Shown here: positions 9,010 through 15,627 of the stretch, one piece after another
Position numbering within the stretch: position 1 is the stretch's first letter
Layout of the letters: each line of letters begins with the position of its first letter
Source: Bacteroidales bacterium
GTDB taxonomy: Bacteria; Bacteroidota; Bacteroidia; Bacteroidales; UBA932
Length of the DNA: 47,414 nucleotides
Direction of reading: 5' to 3'
Assembly: GCA_016290385.1 (NCBI GenBank)
Contig: JAEETO010000006.1
Location: 1-47,414 of the forward strand
Made by a program: the position numbers and the translations under genes
The notes under the pieces: generated by a model
What the model was told of the DNA's origin: nothing
Databases searched by the model: none
What the model saw: only the letters and a program-made list of their open reading frames with translations

Positions 9010-9186
9010 CCGTTTCCGGCAGGTCTTCTGGCTCGTCCCCGTTCCGGCGCCTTCCCGCTCTGGGCAGTGGCTCTTGAATGCCGAAACAAACGTGTGGGAC
9101 TTACAGCAGCGGTGTCTGCTCAGGTCTCTCACCTGATTCCCTTTTCATCCGGACCTCCGGCAGGAAGTCCAGGACACCGGAAACGG
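9010..9186 (-). promoter_or_regulatory. Cobalamin riboswitch
   Basis: Read on the minus strand, the leader contains the conserved core elements of the adenosylcobalamin/cobalamin riboswitch: AAAAGGGAATCAGGTGAGA, then GTAAGTCC, GCCACTG, CGGGAAGG and the B12 box GAGCCAGAAGACCTGCC (plus-strand positions 9018-9034). The two ends form a perfect ten-base-pair outer stem (9177-9186 with 9010-9019). It starts just after a promoter -7 box and lies 41 bases before btuB, so it should repress the six-gene uptake operon when cobalamin is plentiful. Confidence 0.95.
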
Positions 9187-9189
9187 CCG

Positions 9190-9197
9190 CAAATATA
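9190..9197 (-). promoter_or_regulatory. Promoter -7 box of the btu operon
   Basis: The minus strand reads TATATTTG followed by CGG, a match to the Bacteroidota consensus TAnnTTTG. Transcription would start within a few bases of the riboswitch outer stem. Confidence 0.75.
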
Positions 9198-9221
9198 GTA
9201 AAAAAAATAATAATGCAATTC

Positions 9222-9252
9222 TTGACAATTCATTGTGATTTTATTATATTTG
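9222..9252 (+). promoter_or_regulatory. Promoter of the oxidoreductase operon
   Basis: The -33 element TTG at 9222-9224 and the -7 box TATATTTG at 9245-9252 are separated by 20 bases, close to the Bacteroidota sigma-70 (sigma-ABfr) layout. The leader to the first gene is about 55 bases and shows no clear structure. Confidence 0.75.
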
Positions 9253-9313
9253 CAGGGAAAAAGCGATTATATCGTTCAAAAAATAACAAAAACAATTATA
9301 AATCTTAACAACT

Positions 9314-9535
9314 ATGGCAGTTAAAGGAACTATTGTCGTTGACACGGAGAGATGCAAGGGATGCAATGTCTGCGTGGTCAACTGTCCCTTCGGTGTCATT
9401 GCGCTCTCCCACGAGGTCAACAGCAAGGGCTACAATTTCTTGAACATGGTGGAACCCGACAAATGCACCGGCTGCGCAAGCTGCGCCACCGTATGCCCCG
9501 ACTCGGTCATCACCGTCTATCGTGTTAAAATTTAA
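9314..9535 (+). CDS. korD: 2-oxoacid:ferredoxin oxidoreductase, ferredoxin (delta) subunit
   Basis: This 73-residue protein has two 4Fe-4S binding motifs, CKGCNVCVVNCP and CTGCASCATVCP, each CxxCxxCxxxC followed by P. It carries electrons from the thiamine-dependent catalytic subunits to soluble ferredoxin. It is the first of four genes in the order delta-alpha-beta-gamma; the alpha gene starts 13 bases later. Bacteroidales databases label such clusters Kor or Vor, and the substrate (2-oxoglutarate or branched-chain 2-oxoacids) cannot be read from the sequence. Confidence 0.88.
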   Translation: MAVKGTIVVDTERCKGCNVCVVNCPFGVIALSHEVNSKGYNFLNMVEPDKCTGCASCATVCPDSVITVYRVKI

Positions 9536-9548
9536 ACTATCGAAAAAT

Positions 9549-10628
9549 ATGGCAGAAAAAGTTTTGATGAAGGGCAACGAAGCCATCGCCCATGCAGCCA
9601 TCAACTGTGGTGCGGACGGCTACTTCGGTTACCCGATCACTCCCCAGTCGGAAGTGATGGAGACCCTGATGAAGGAGAAGCCCTGGGAAACCACCGGCAT
9701 GGTCGTCCTTCAGGCAGAAAGTGAAACCGCCTCCATCAACATGGTCTACGGCGGTGCGGGCTGCGGAAAGAAAGTCATGACATCCTCCTCGAGCCCGGGC
9801 ATCAGTCTCATGTGCGAAGGTCTCACCTACCTGGCCGGCAGCGAACTCCCCTGCCTCGTGGTCAACGTGATGCGCGGCGGCCCGGGCCTGGGTACCATCC
9901 AGCCCAGCCAGGGCGACTACTTCCAGGCCACCAAGGGCGGCGGACACGGCGACTACCGGCTCATCGTGCTGGCGCCGGCCTCCGTACAGGATATGTATGA
10001 TTTCGTGGACCTGGCCTTCGAGCTCGCGTTCAAATACCGCAACCCGGCCATGATCCTCGCCGACGGCGTGATCGGCCAGATGATGGAGAAAGTGGAGTTC
10101 CGTCCCGCCAAGCCCCGCCGCACCGACGCCGAAGTGCATGCCCTCTGCGAGTCCTGGGCCACACTGGGCAAACCCAAGACCCGTGAACGCAACATCATCA
10201 CCTCACTGGCACTCGACCCGGTCGTGATGGAAAACTTCAACATCAAGCTCCAGAAGAAATACGCCGAGATCGAAGAAAAAGAAGTGCGCTACAGCACTTA
10301 CAATACCGAAGACGCCGAGCACCTCATCGTGGCCTTCGGCTGTATGTCGCGCATCTGCGAGAACGTGGTGGACATGGCCCGCGAACAAGGCATCAAACTC
10401 GGCCTGCTACGCCCCATCACCCTCTTCCCCTTCCCGAAGAAACCCATCGATGCCCTCGTGCCCCAGCTCAAGACCATCATGTCGGTCGAACTCAATGCCG
10501 GGCAGATGGTGGAAGACGTCCGCCTCGTGGCCAACGGCCGCGTCCCCGTAGGCTTCTACGGCCGCCAGGGCGGCGTGGTCCCCAACCCCGACGAGATCTA
10601 CGAAGCATTCCTCAAATTCATCAAATAA
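9549..10628 (+). CDS. vorB: 2-oxoacid:ferredoxin oxidoreductase alpha subunit (VorB/KorA type)
   Basis: This is the 359-residue alpha subunit, carrying the pyrimidine-binding domain (residues 1-190, with GNEAIAHAAINCGADGYFGYPITPQSE) and the C-terminal transketolase-like domain (LIVAFGCMSR and FPKKPIDALVPQLKTIMSVE). The ATG at 9549 is chosen over a start 27 bases upstream because the mature family begins MAEKxLMKGNEA and the upstream codons overlap korD. VorB is the usual Bacteroidales name. Substrate preference is uncertain. Confidence 0.9.
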   Translation: MAEKVLMKGNEAIAHAAINCGADGYFGYPITPQSEVMETLMKEKPWETTGMVVLQAESETASINMVYGGAGCGKKVMTSSSSPGISLMCEGLTYLAGSELPCLVVNVMRGGPGLGTIQPSQGDYFQATKGGGHGDYRLIVLAPASVQDMYDFVDLAFELAFKYRNPAMILADGVIGQMMEKVEFRPAKPRRTDAEVHALCESWATLGKPKTRERNIITSLALDPVVMENFNIKLQKKYAEIEEKEVRYSTYNTEDAEHLIVAFGCMSRICENVVDMAREQGIKLGLLRPITLFPFPKKPIDALVPQLKTIMSVELNAGQMVEDVRLVANGRVPVGFYGRQGGVVPNPDEIYEAFLKFIK

Positions 10629-10640
10629 GCAGGACGACCT

Positions 10641-11402
10641 ATGGACATCAAAGATATCATCAAGCCCGAAAACAAAGTTTACGGCAAATCGTCGGTGCTG
10701 ACCGACAACATCATGCACTACTGTCCGGGTTGCTCCCACGGCGTGGTCCACAAGCTCGTGGCCCAGGTCATCGAGGAGATGGACATCCAGGACAAGACCA
10801 TCGGCGTGAGCCCGGTGGGATGCTCAGTGTTTGCATATAACTATCTCGACATCGACTGGCAGGAAGCCGCCCACGGAAGGGCTCCGGCCCTGGCCACGGC
10901 CATCAAGCGCCTCAACCCCGACAAATACGTATTCACCTACCAGGGCGACGGCGACCTCGCATCGATCGGCACCGCCGAAACGATGCACGCCTGCAACCGT
11001 GGCGAGAACATCGTCATCATCTTCATCAACAATGCCATCTACGGCATGACCGGCGGCCAGATGGCCCCCACCACCCTGCTCGGGCAGGTGACCGCCACCA
11101 CGCCGTACGGCCGCAAGGCAGAGCTCAACGGCTATCCGCTCAAGATCACGGAGCTCCTGGCCCAGCTCGAAGGCACCTGCTACGTCACACGCCAGAGCGT
11201 GCAGAACCCGGCCGCCGTCCGCAAGACCAAGGCCGCGATCCGCAAGGCGTTCGAGAACTCCATGATGAAGAAAGGCACCTCCTTCGTGGAAGTGGTCGGT
11301 ACCTGCAACTCCGGCTGGAAAGTATCCCCCGTAGAAGCCAACAAGTGGATGGAAGAGAACATGTTCCCGTTCTATCCGCTGGGTGACATGAAAGACAGAT
11401 AA
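10641..11402 (+). CDS. vorA: 2-oxoacid:ferredoxin oxidoreductase beta (thiamine diphosphate) subunit
   Basis: This 253-residue protein binds thiamine diphosphate. The motif GDGDLASIGTAETMHACNRGENI gives the GDG...N signature for Mg and diphosphate binding, and CPGCSHG near residue 29 and SPVGCSVF are family-typical. It pairs with the alpha subunit to decarboxylate a 2-oxoacid and form acyl-CoA. Spacing is 12 bases from alpha and 15 bases to gamma. Confidence 0.9.
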   Translation: MDIKDIIKPENKVYGKSSVLTDNIMHYCPGCSHGVVHKLVAQVIEEMDIQDKTIGVSPVGCSVFAYNYLDIDWQEAAHGRAPALATAIKRLNPDKYVFTYQGDGDLASIGTAETMHACNRGENIVIIFINNAIYGMTGGQMAPTTLLGQVTATTPYGRKAELNGYPLKITELLAQLEGTCYVTRQSVQNPAAVRKTKAAIRKAFENSMMKKGTSFVEVVGTCNSGWKVSPVEANKWMEENMFPFYPLGDMKDR

Positions 11403-11417
11403 AAAACAGCGACAAAC

Positions 11418-11963
11418 ATGAAAGAAGAAATCATCATAGCCGGATTCGGAGGACAGGGCGTCCTCTCGATGGGCAAGATCCTCGCCTATGGCGGCATCAT
11501 GCAGGACCAGGAAGTATCCTGGCTTCCCTCCTACGGCCCGGAGATGCGCGGCGGCACCTGCAACGTCAGCGTCGTCCTGAGCGACAAAAAGATCAGCTCC
11601 CCCGTCCTCAGCAAGTTCGACACGGCCATCATCCTCAACCAGCAGTCGATGGACAAGTTCGAGAAACAGGTGAAACCGGGCGGACTGCTCATCTACGACA
11701 CCAACGGCATCACCCGCCATCCCGAGCGCAGGGACATCACGATCTGCCGCCTCGACGCTGCCGAAGAAGCCATCAAGATGGGCAACGCCAAGGCCTACAA
11801 CATGGTGGTCCTGGGCGCCTACCTGAAAATGAAACCGGTGGTTACGATGGACAACGTGCTCAAGGGCCTCAAGAAGTCCCTGCCGCCGCGTCACCACAAG
11901 CTCATTCCGATGAACGAGCAGGCTATCACGGCCGGCATGAACGCCGTCGAAGTCGTCCGTTAG
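11418..11963 (+). CDS. vorC: 2-oxoacid:ferredoxin oxidoreductase gamma subunit
   Basis: This 181-residue gamma subunit has the glycine-rich start IIAGFGGQGVLSMGK and the SYGPEMRGGTCNVSVVLS stretch typical of this Rossmann-like, CoA-associated subunit. It completes the four-subunit enzyme. The operon ends here and converges on queF with only six bases between the two stops; a strong hairpin lies just inside the queF 3' end. Confidence 0.9.
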   Translation: MKEEIIIAGFGGQGVLSMGKILAYGGIMQDQEVSWLPSYGPEMRGGTCNVSVVLSDKKISSPVLSKFDTAIILNQQSMDKFEKQVKPGGLLIYDTNGITRHPERRDITICRLDAAEEAIKMGNAKAYNMVVLGAYLKMKPVVTMDNVLKGLKKSLPPRHHKLIPMNEQAITAGMNAVEVVR

Positions 11964-11969
11964 TCCTTC

Positions 11970-12431
11970 CTATTCGTGAGTTGCGAAGCGCTGGTCCGCC
12001 AGCGCTTCGTATTTTGTGCCGGGCCGTCCGTAATTGGCATACGGATAGATGGAAATGCCGCCGCGCGGCGTGAAGATGCCCGTCACTTCAATATATTTCG
12101 GATCCATGAGCTTGATCAGGTCGTTCAGGATCATGTTGACCGTATCTTCGTGGAAACCGCCGTGGTTGCGGAAGCTGAACAGATAGAGTTTCAGCGACTT
12201 GCTCTCCACCATCCGATGGTCGGGGATGTAGGAGATGCGGATCTCGGCGAAGTCGGGCTGTCCTGTGATCGGGCAGATGGTGGTGAATTCCGGGCAGTTG
12301 AAGCGTACCCAGTAATCGCGGTCGGCGTGCTTGTTGGAGAAGGTCTCCAGCACCTGAGGTGAATAATCGAAAACGTAGCCGGTCTTCCGGCCGAGGGACT
12401 GCAGGCCCTCATTCTTTCTATCGTCGCTCAT
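11970..12431 (-). CDS. queF: preQ0 reductase QueF (7-cyano-7-deazaguanine reductase)
   Basis: This 153-residue enzyme reduces preQ0 to preQ1 with NADPH for queuosine synthesis. It is the short, unimodular YkvM-like form. The catalytic cysteine and aspartate lie in [15 protein letters not shown] (about residues 50-64), and the QueF motif is [21 protein letters not shown]. The start overlaps the stop of the transporter gene by four bases, so the two are coupled. Confidence 0.95.
   Translation of the reverse strand: MSDDRKNEGLQSLGRKTGYVFDYSPQVLETFSNKHADRDYWVRFNCPEFTTICPITGQPDFAEIRISYIPDHRMVESKSLKLYLFSFRNHGGFHEDTVNMILNDLIKLMDPKYIEVTGIFTPRGGISIYPYANYGRPGTKYEALADQRFATHE
11984..12009 (+). terminator. 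Hairpin terminator of the oxidoreductase operon inside the queF 3' end
   Basis: Perfect 11-base arms (11984-11994 and 11999-12009) enclose the loop TCCG and are followed by TATTTTG on the plus strand. It lies within the last codons of the convergent queF gene, about 20 bases after the vorC stop. The U-tract is short, so terminator function is likely but not certain. Confidence 0.6.
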
Positions 12432-13144
12432 GATCGTTTCAGTCTGAACGGGTTGTATGAAACATTGTAGTCGTAGGTATCGATGCCTTCCTTCTCTTTC
12501 AGCTTGCGGGAAAGCAGTGAGGTAACCGGCAGGATCACAATCTCATAGAGCGTCTTGACGGTCACCTGCGTCAGGATGATGCCGGCAATGGCCCTGGCAG
12601 GCAGCACGCCGGCGAAGGCCAGCGGGTAGAAGATCAGAGAATCGCCCAGCTCGCCCACGAGCGTGGAAGCGATGGCGCGCCAGCCGAAGCCCCGGCCTTT
12701 CGTAGCCACTTTCATCCATGACATTACCAGCGCATTCAGGTACGAGCCGATTACAAAAGCCAGCAGCGATGCGGCGGTGGTACGCGGCACCAGTCCGAAC
12801 AGCTGGTTGAAAGCGTCAGCGACAGGCTGGCTCTCCGGCGAAAGCGGCGCAGGAAGCCACGCCACGATCTGTGCGGCGACTGCGACGAAGGCACTCAGGA
12901 CAAAGCCCAGCCAGATGACGCGCATGGCCCGGCGATAGCCGTACACTTCCGTCAACAGGTCGTTGATGACGTAGGATATCGGAAAAATGATAACGGCACC
13001 GGACAATTGCAGGGGCAGTTTCCCCACTTGCCACAAGCGCGGAACGAACAGGTTGGAGGCAATCAGGCAGACACAGAATGTGGATGCCAGCGCCACATAG
13101 ACAAACGAAGGCCCACCGGGCCTGGAAACAGAATTTTCAGACAT
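12428..13144 (-). CDS. yhhQ: Queuosine-precursor transporter, VUT/YhhQ family
   Basis: This 238-residue membrane protein of the VUT (DUF165/YhhQ) family, known for uptake of preQ0/preQ1, has about six hydrophobic segments. The family-typical parts are [29 protein letters not shown] and the late [18 protein letters not shown]. Coupling to queF supports preQ0 or preQ1 as cargo. A 57-base leader with a candidate preQ1 aptamer precedes it. Confidence 0.9.
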   Translation of the reverse strand: MSENSVSRPGGPSFVYVALASTFCVCLIASNLFVPRLWQVGKLPLQLSGAVIIFPISYVINDLLTEVYGYRRAMRVIWLGFVLSAFVAVAAQIVAWLPAPLSPESQPVADAFNQLFGLVPRTTAASLLAFVIGSYLNALVMSWMKVATKGRGFGWRAIASTLVGELGDSLIFYPLAFAGVLPARAIAGIILTQVTVKTLYEIVILPVTSLLSRKLKEKEGIDTYDYNVSYNPFRLKRS

Positions 13145-13149
13145 GCATT

Positions 13150-13178
13150 CTTGTTTTTATAGTGGTACCAAGCACACT
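13150..13178 (-). promoter_or_regulatory. Candidate preQ1-I riboswitch
   Basis: On the minus strand AGTG (13175-13178) pairs with CACT (13161-13164). The loop holds CTTG (13169-13172), which can pair as a pseudoknot with CAAG (13150-13153) across the A-rich linker ATAAAAA (13154-13160). This is the preQ1-I layout: P1, short loop, P2 half, UAC-containing loop, P1, A-rich tail, P2 half. The tail matches the Bacillus aptamer closely. P1 has only four pairs and loop 2 is one or two bases short. The P2 tail lies five bases before the ATG, fitting translational control. Confidence 0.55.
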
Positions 13179-13207
13179 TGCTGCAGGACTGACCCGCAAC
13201 TCGGCGG

Positions 13208-13215
13208 CAAAGATA
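13208..13215 (-). promoter_or_regulatory. Promoter -7 box of yhhQ-queF
   Basis: The minus strand reads TATCTTTG followed by CCG. It gives a leader of roughly 57 bases that contains a small hairpin (13182-13198) and then the candidate preQ1 aptamer. Confidence 0.7.
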
Positions 13216-13245
13216 TAAAAAAAGTAATTATTAGCACGGAATAAT

Positions 13246-13253
13246 TATCTTTG
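13246..13253 (+). promoter_or_regulatory. Promoter -7 box of the exported-protein pair
   Basis: TATCTTTG followed by CAG lies 12 bases before the ATG at 13266, so the transcript would have almost no leader. It is divergent from the yhhQ promoter about 30 bases away. Confidence 0.7.
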
Positions 13254-13265
13254 CAGAATCATCTT

Positions 13266-13958
13266 ATGAAGAACATACTACTGATCTTGATAGCTTTTCT
13301 CCTGTCGGCTTTCAGCGTGACGGCTCAACAACCCTACTTCAATACGGAAGAGGGGCAGGTTCTCCATTACGAGCGTTTCAAGACAGGAGCGAAAAAGCCC
13401 TTCCAGACCACCCGGATTGAATTCGATTCGGTAAGAAACACCCCGGACGGGCAACGCATCTACCACGACATGCTGGTCAAGAAAGCCAATGGCCGCGCCA
13501 ACTACGGCGGCAACATAGCCATGATCTCGGACATCAATCGCCAGAACGACGTGTCGATGGACCTGGGCCAGACCATCACGATGATCATAAAAAACTACTT
13601 TCCCAACGCCAAGACCCGTTCGGAAGGAACGCAAGCCATCATGCCGGCACGGATGCAGCCCGGTGACGCCCTTCCGGAAGCACACGCCGTCGTCCGGGCA
13701 GGCAGCCTGAAATTTACCGTCGACGTCACGGAACGCACCGTCCTCCGCAACGAGACACTCACCACACCCGCAGGAACTTTCAACTGCGTGGTCATCCGCG
13801 AGCACAAAGTGGAGAAAGGGCCCATGTACATCAATGATAGATGGAGTCTGAACTGGTATGCCCGGGGCATCGGCTATATACGCCACGACAACCTGGACAA
13901 ACATATGGAAGTGGAAGAATCTGAAATTCTCGTCCGCATCGAACCATCCCTGAAATGA
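13266..13958 (+). CDS. Exported protein of the TapB/DUF3108-like type
   Basis: This 230-residue protein has a Sec signal peptide (cleavage near SVTAQ, residue 21) and no other membrane segment. The body has alternating strands and the pattern TLTTPAGTFNCVVIREHKV, then WYARGIGYIRHDN, which is typical of DUF3108-like/TapB lipocalin-like periplasmic proteins. The ATG is chosen because the upstream TTG overlaps the -7 box. Its stop overlaps the next start by four bases, so it is coupled to the larger protein at 13955. Function unknown. Confidence 0.7.
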   Translation: MKNILLILIAFLLSAFSVTAQQPYFNTEEGQVLHYERFKTGAKKPFQTTRIEFDSVRNTPDGQRIYHDMLVKKANGRANYGGNIAMISDINRQNDVSMDLGQTITMIIKNYFPNAKTRSEGTQAIMPARMQPGDALPEAHAVVRAGSLKFTVDVTERTVLRNETLTTPAGTFNCVVIREHKVEKGPMYINDRWSLNWYARGIGYIRHDNLDKHMEVEESEILVRIEPSLK

Positions 13959-15427
13959 ATTTTCCCCGATTTTTCCTGTGCCTGTTTCTTGCCGGCCTGG
14001 GACTGGCATGGCCCGTCACCGCACAGGAAATACTGGAAGGAAAACCGGAAAAAGCTCTTGCCATCGGCTGTCTGACTTACCGGGATACGTCAGGACAACT
14101 GTTGCGGGTCCGGGAATTCTCCTATGAACTGGATACGCTGACAGGCGAGGCTGTCGTCCGGGAACGCATCAGCGACACATCCGGGACGAAGGCCGTCATT
14201 GTCAACAGCTATGAAGGAACGCGGCTGGCACAGAAAGAAGAATATGACAAGGACGGGCAATTCCTGAAGCGGACCCGCTACAAGTTCGTCACCTTTGCGG
14301 AAGAAGCTTATCCTTCGCTCATGACGGTCGAGACCTTCCAACCCGATTCCCTCGTCAACGGCAGTCAGATACGCTATTCCGATACAGCGGGCTATCATTT
14401 CCCTTTGGAAATCATCCGCTGGACGAGCGGGAAGCCTGCCAACCGCATCCGGTACACCTACCCCTTCTGTCCCCCGGCCCATTACGGGCCCATGGCCGAT
14501 TCGCTGCTTGCACGCGGCATGCCCGGTGCCATCCTTTCCGTGACGCACTGGCGCGATTCCGTCCGAACCGACTCGACAGCCGTGGTTTATGGCCATTTCC
14601 CGGGAACAGACACATGCTATCTCCGCCCCGCCGCCCTGCTCTACGCCGAAGGAACCGATGTGCCGGACACTTGTGTCCGCTACATGGCTTACGATTCGCT
14701 GGGCTTGCAGCCCGTGCAGATTCATGACCGCCGGGGCACGGGATTCCGGTCCATGGACCCGCGGCAGTTCCGATGGATGGCTCCCGATCCGGCAACGGAA
14801 CGCATGCGCATCCTGCGCGCCTATGATTACTGTGCAGCAGACCCCTGGCTGCGCGTCGATGCAGCGAAGGGCGACAATTTCCTGTTCGACGAGACCGGAT
14901 CCTTTCTCTGCCGGGTCCAGTCTCCGCTCGTCAATAACCAGGTCATTTTCTGGCAGGGATACGGCCTTGAACCGCTGTCCGCCCGCTTCGCCGACCCCGT
15001 TCACGATCCCGGTTCCATCGGCATGGACACGCAAGTCAAACTGGTGACGCCGGAAATGATCCGGACCAGCCTTGACAAAGCCGGCGCTTTCGTTCCCGCC
15101 CATCACGGCCTGTTCAAGGGAAGCTGGTACATGTACCGCAACAGCAAATATGGCGGCCTGCTGGACTTTGCCGTCAACGGACAGCACGACATCATCGACC
15201 GGATCTTCTATATCACCCGGACCAGCGTCGAAGGCAACGTGGCGCACAACAACTACAACTACGGGAATTTCCTATGGGGAGCGACGGCCTGCGAACTGGG
15301 CATTCCGCTCTTCCTGTCGCGCCTCGGCGCCCATTTCAACAACTTTTTCCTCTCCCCTGACACCAAGGGAACCTTCGATGCCAAGGACGACCAGTTCTCC
15401 ATCCACGCAGGCTATCACTGGAAATAA
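13955..15427 (+). CDS. Exported protein with a possible toxin-44-like C-terminal domain
   Basis: This 490-residue protein has a signal peptide (cleavage near WPVTAQ, residue 24) and an N-terminal half of repeated strand-forming units such as LKRTRYKF, RYSDTAGYH and RYMAYDSLGL, loosely like YD/MORN repeats. The last 130 residues carry GSIGMDTQVKL, WYMYRNSKYGGLLDF, NYNYGNFLWGATACELGI and DAKDDQFSIHAGYHW. By eye these match the layout of polymorphic toxin type 44 domains, which end a long Rhs-type protein with FGNFxYGAxGxAxG and DDPxDQxxIxxGxxY. There is no obvious immunity gene or Rhs barrel, so a non-toxin envelope role is equally possible. Confidence 0.55.
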   Translation: MNFPRFFLCLFLAGLGLAWPVTAQEILEGKPEKALAIGCLTYRDTSGQLLRVREFSYELDTLTGEAVVRERISDTSGTKAVIVNSYEGTRLAQKEEYDKDGQFLKRTRYKFVTFAEEAYPSLMTVETFQPDSLVNGSQIRYSDTAGYHFPLEIIRWTSGKPANRIRYTYPFCPPAHYGPMADSLLARGMPGAILSVTHWRDSVRTDSTAVVYGHFPGTDTCYLRPAALLYAEGTDVPDTCVRYMAYDSLGLQPVQIHDRRGTGFRSMDPRQFRWMAPDPATERMRILRAYDYCAADPWLRVDAAKGDNFLFDETGSFLCRVQSPLVNNQVIFWQGYGLEPLSARFADPVHDPGSIGMDTQVKLVTPEMIRTSLDKAGAFVPAHHGLFKGSWYMYRNSKYGGLLDFAVNGQHDIIDRIFYITRTSVEGNVAHNNYNYGNFLWGATACELGIPLFLSRLGAHFNNFFLSPDTKGTFDAKDDQFSIHAGYHWK

Positions 15428-15466
15428 AATTTGGTAATAAATTGAAACAAGTTTGAAAAAAACCAC

Positions 15467-15474
15467 TATATTTG
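15467..15474 (+). promoter_or_regulatory. Promoter -7 box of the histidine operon
   Basis: TATATTTG followed by CAG. A possible -33 TTG lies at 15442-15444. The leader-peptide ATG begins five bases after the box, so the transcript may start at or next to that ATG. Confidence 0.75.
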
Positions 15475-15478
15475 CAGC

Positions 15479-15541
15479 ATGAGAAATCGCAGGAATAATA
15501 ACTGGCACCTCCATAATCACCACATCCGGCCGATGCGGTAA
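15479..15541 (+). CDS. hisL: His/Asn-rich leader peptide of the histidine operon
   Basis: A 20-codon open frame runs from an ATG right after the promoter to TAA at 15539-15541. It has four His codons (10, 12, 14, 15) and five Asn codons (3, 6, 7, 8, 13). It ends 86 bases before hisG. The codon content matches the two amino acids made by the operon, His from hisG-IE and Asn from asnA. Its last sense codon and stop lie in the antiterminator arm. It has no similarity to enterobacterial HisL beyond the His richness, and translation is inferred from the logic of the attenuator. Confidence 0.75.
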   Translation: MRNRRNNNWHLHNHHIRPMR

Positions 15542-15598
15542 GCCAGTTTATTTTATTGATTGACAATTAATTAATAATAAATAATACGGGACTTGCCG
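15536..15598 (+). promoter_or_regulatory. Antiterminator pairing of the his attenuator
   Basis: CGGTAAG (15536-15542, the last leader codon plus the stop) pairs with CTTGCCG (15592-15598), the 5' side of the terminator, in seven base pairs including one G-U. The pairing can extend by CC (15543-15544) with GG (15589-15590) across one bulged A. A ribosome that stalls at His or Asn codons leaves this arm free; one that reaches the stop covers it. Confidence 0.65.
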
Positions 15599-15619
15599 AA
15601 TACGCAGGTCCCTTTTTTT
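15588..15619 (+). terminator. Attenuator terminator before hisG
   Basis: Nine-base arms (15588-15596 and 15604-15612, one G-U pair) enclose a seven-base loop and are followed by seven T residues (15613-15619). It lies between the leader peptide and hisG, nine bases before the hisG ATG, so it is a premature terminator and not the end of the upstream gene. Confidence 0.85.
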
Positions 15620-15627
15620 GTGTTGCT

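Noticed and set aside
9314-11963. Assigning the oxidoreductase firmly to pyruvate, 2-oxoglutarate or branched-chain substrates
   Set aside because: The four-subunit layout is shared by Kor and Vor enzymes, and substrate cannot be read from the visible motifs; the symbols used are the customary Bacteroidales labels.
13182-13198. The six-pair hairpin in the yhhQ leader as the preQ1 aptamer itself
   Set aside because: Its five-base loop cannot hold a pseudoknot arm plus the ligand-binding bases, and no matching tail follows. The downstream element at 13150-13178 fits much better.
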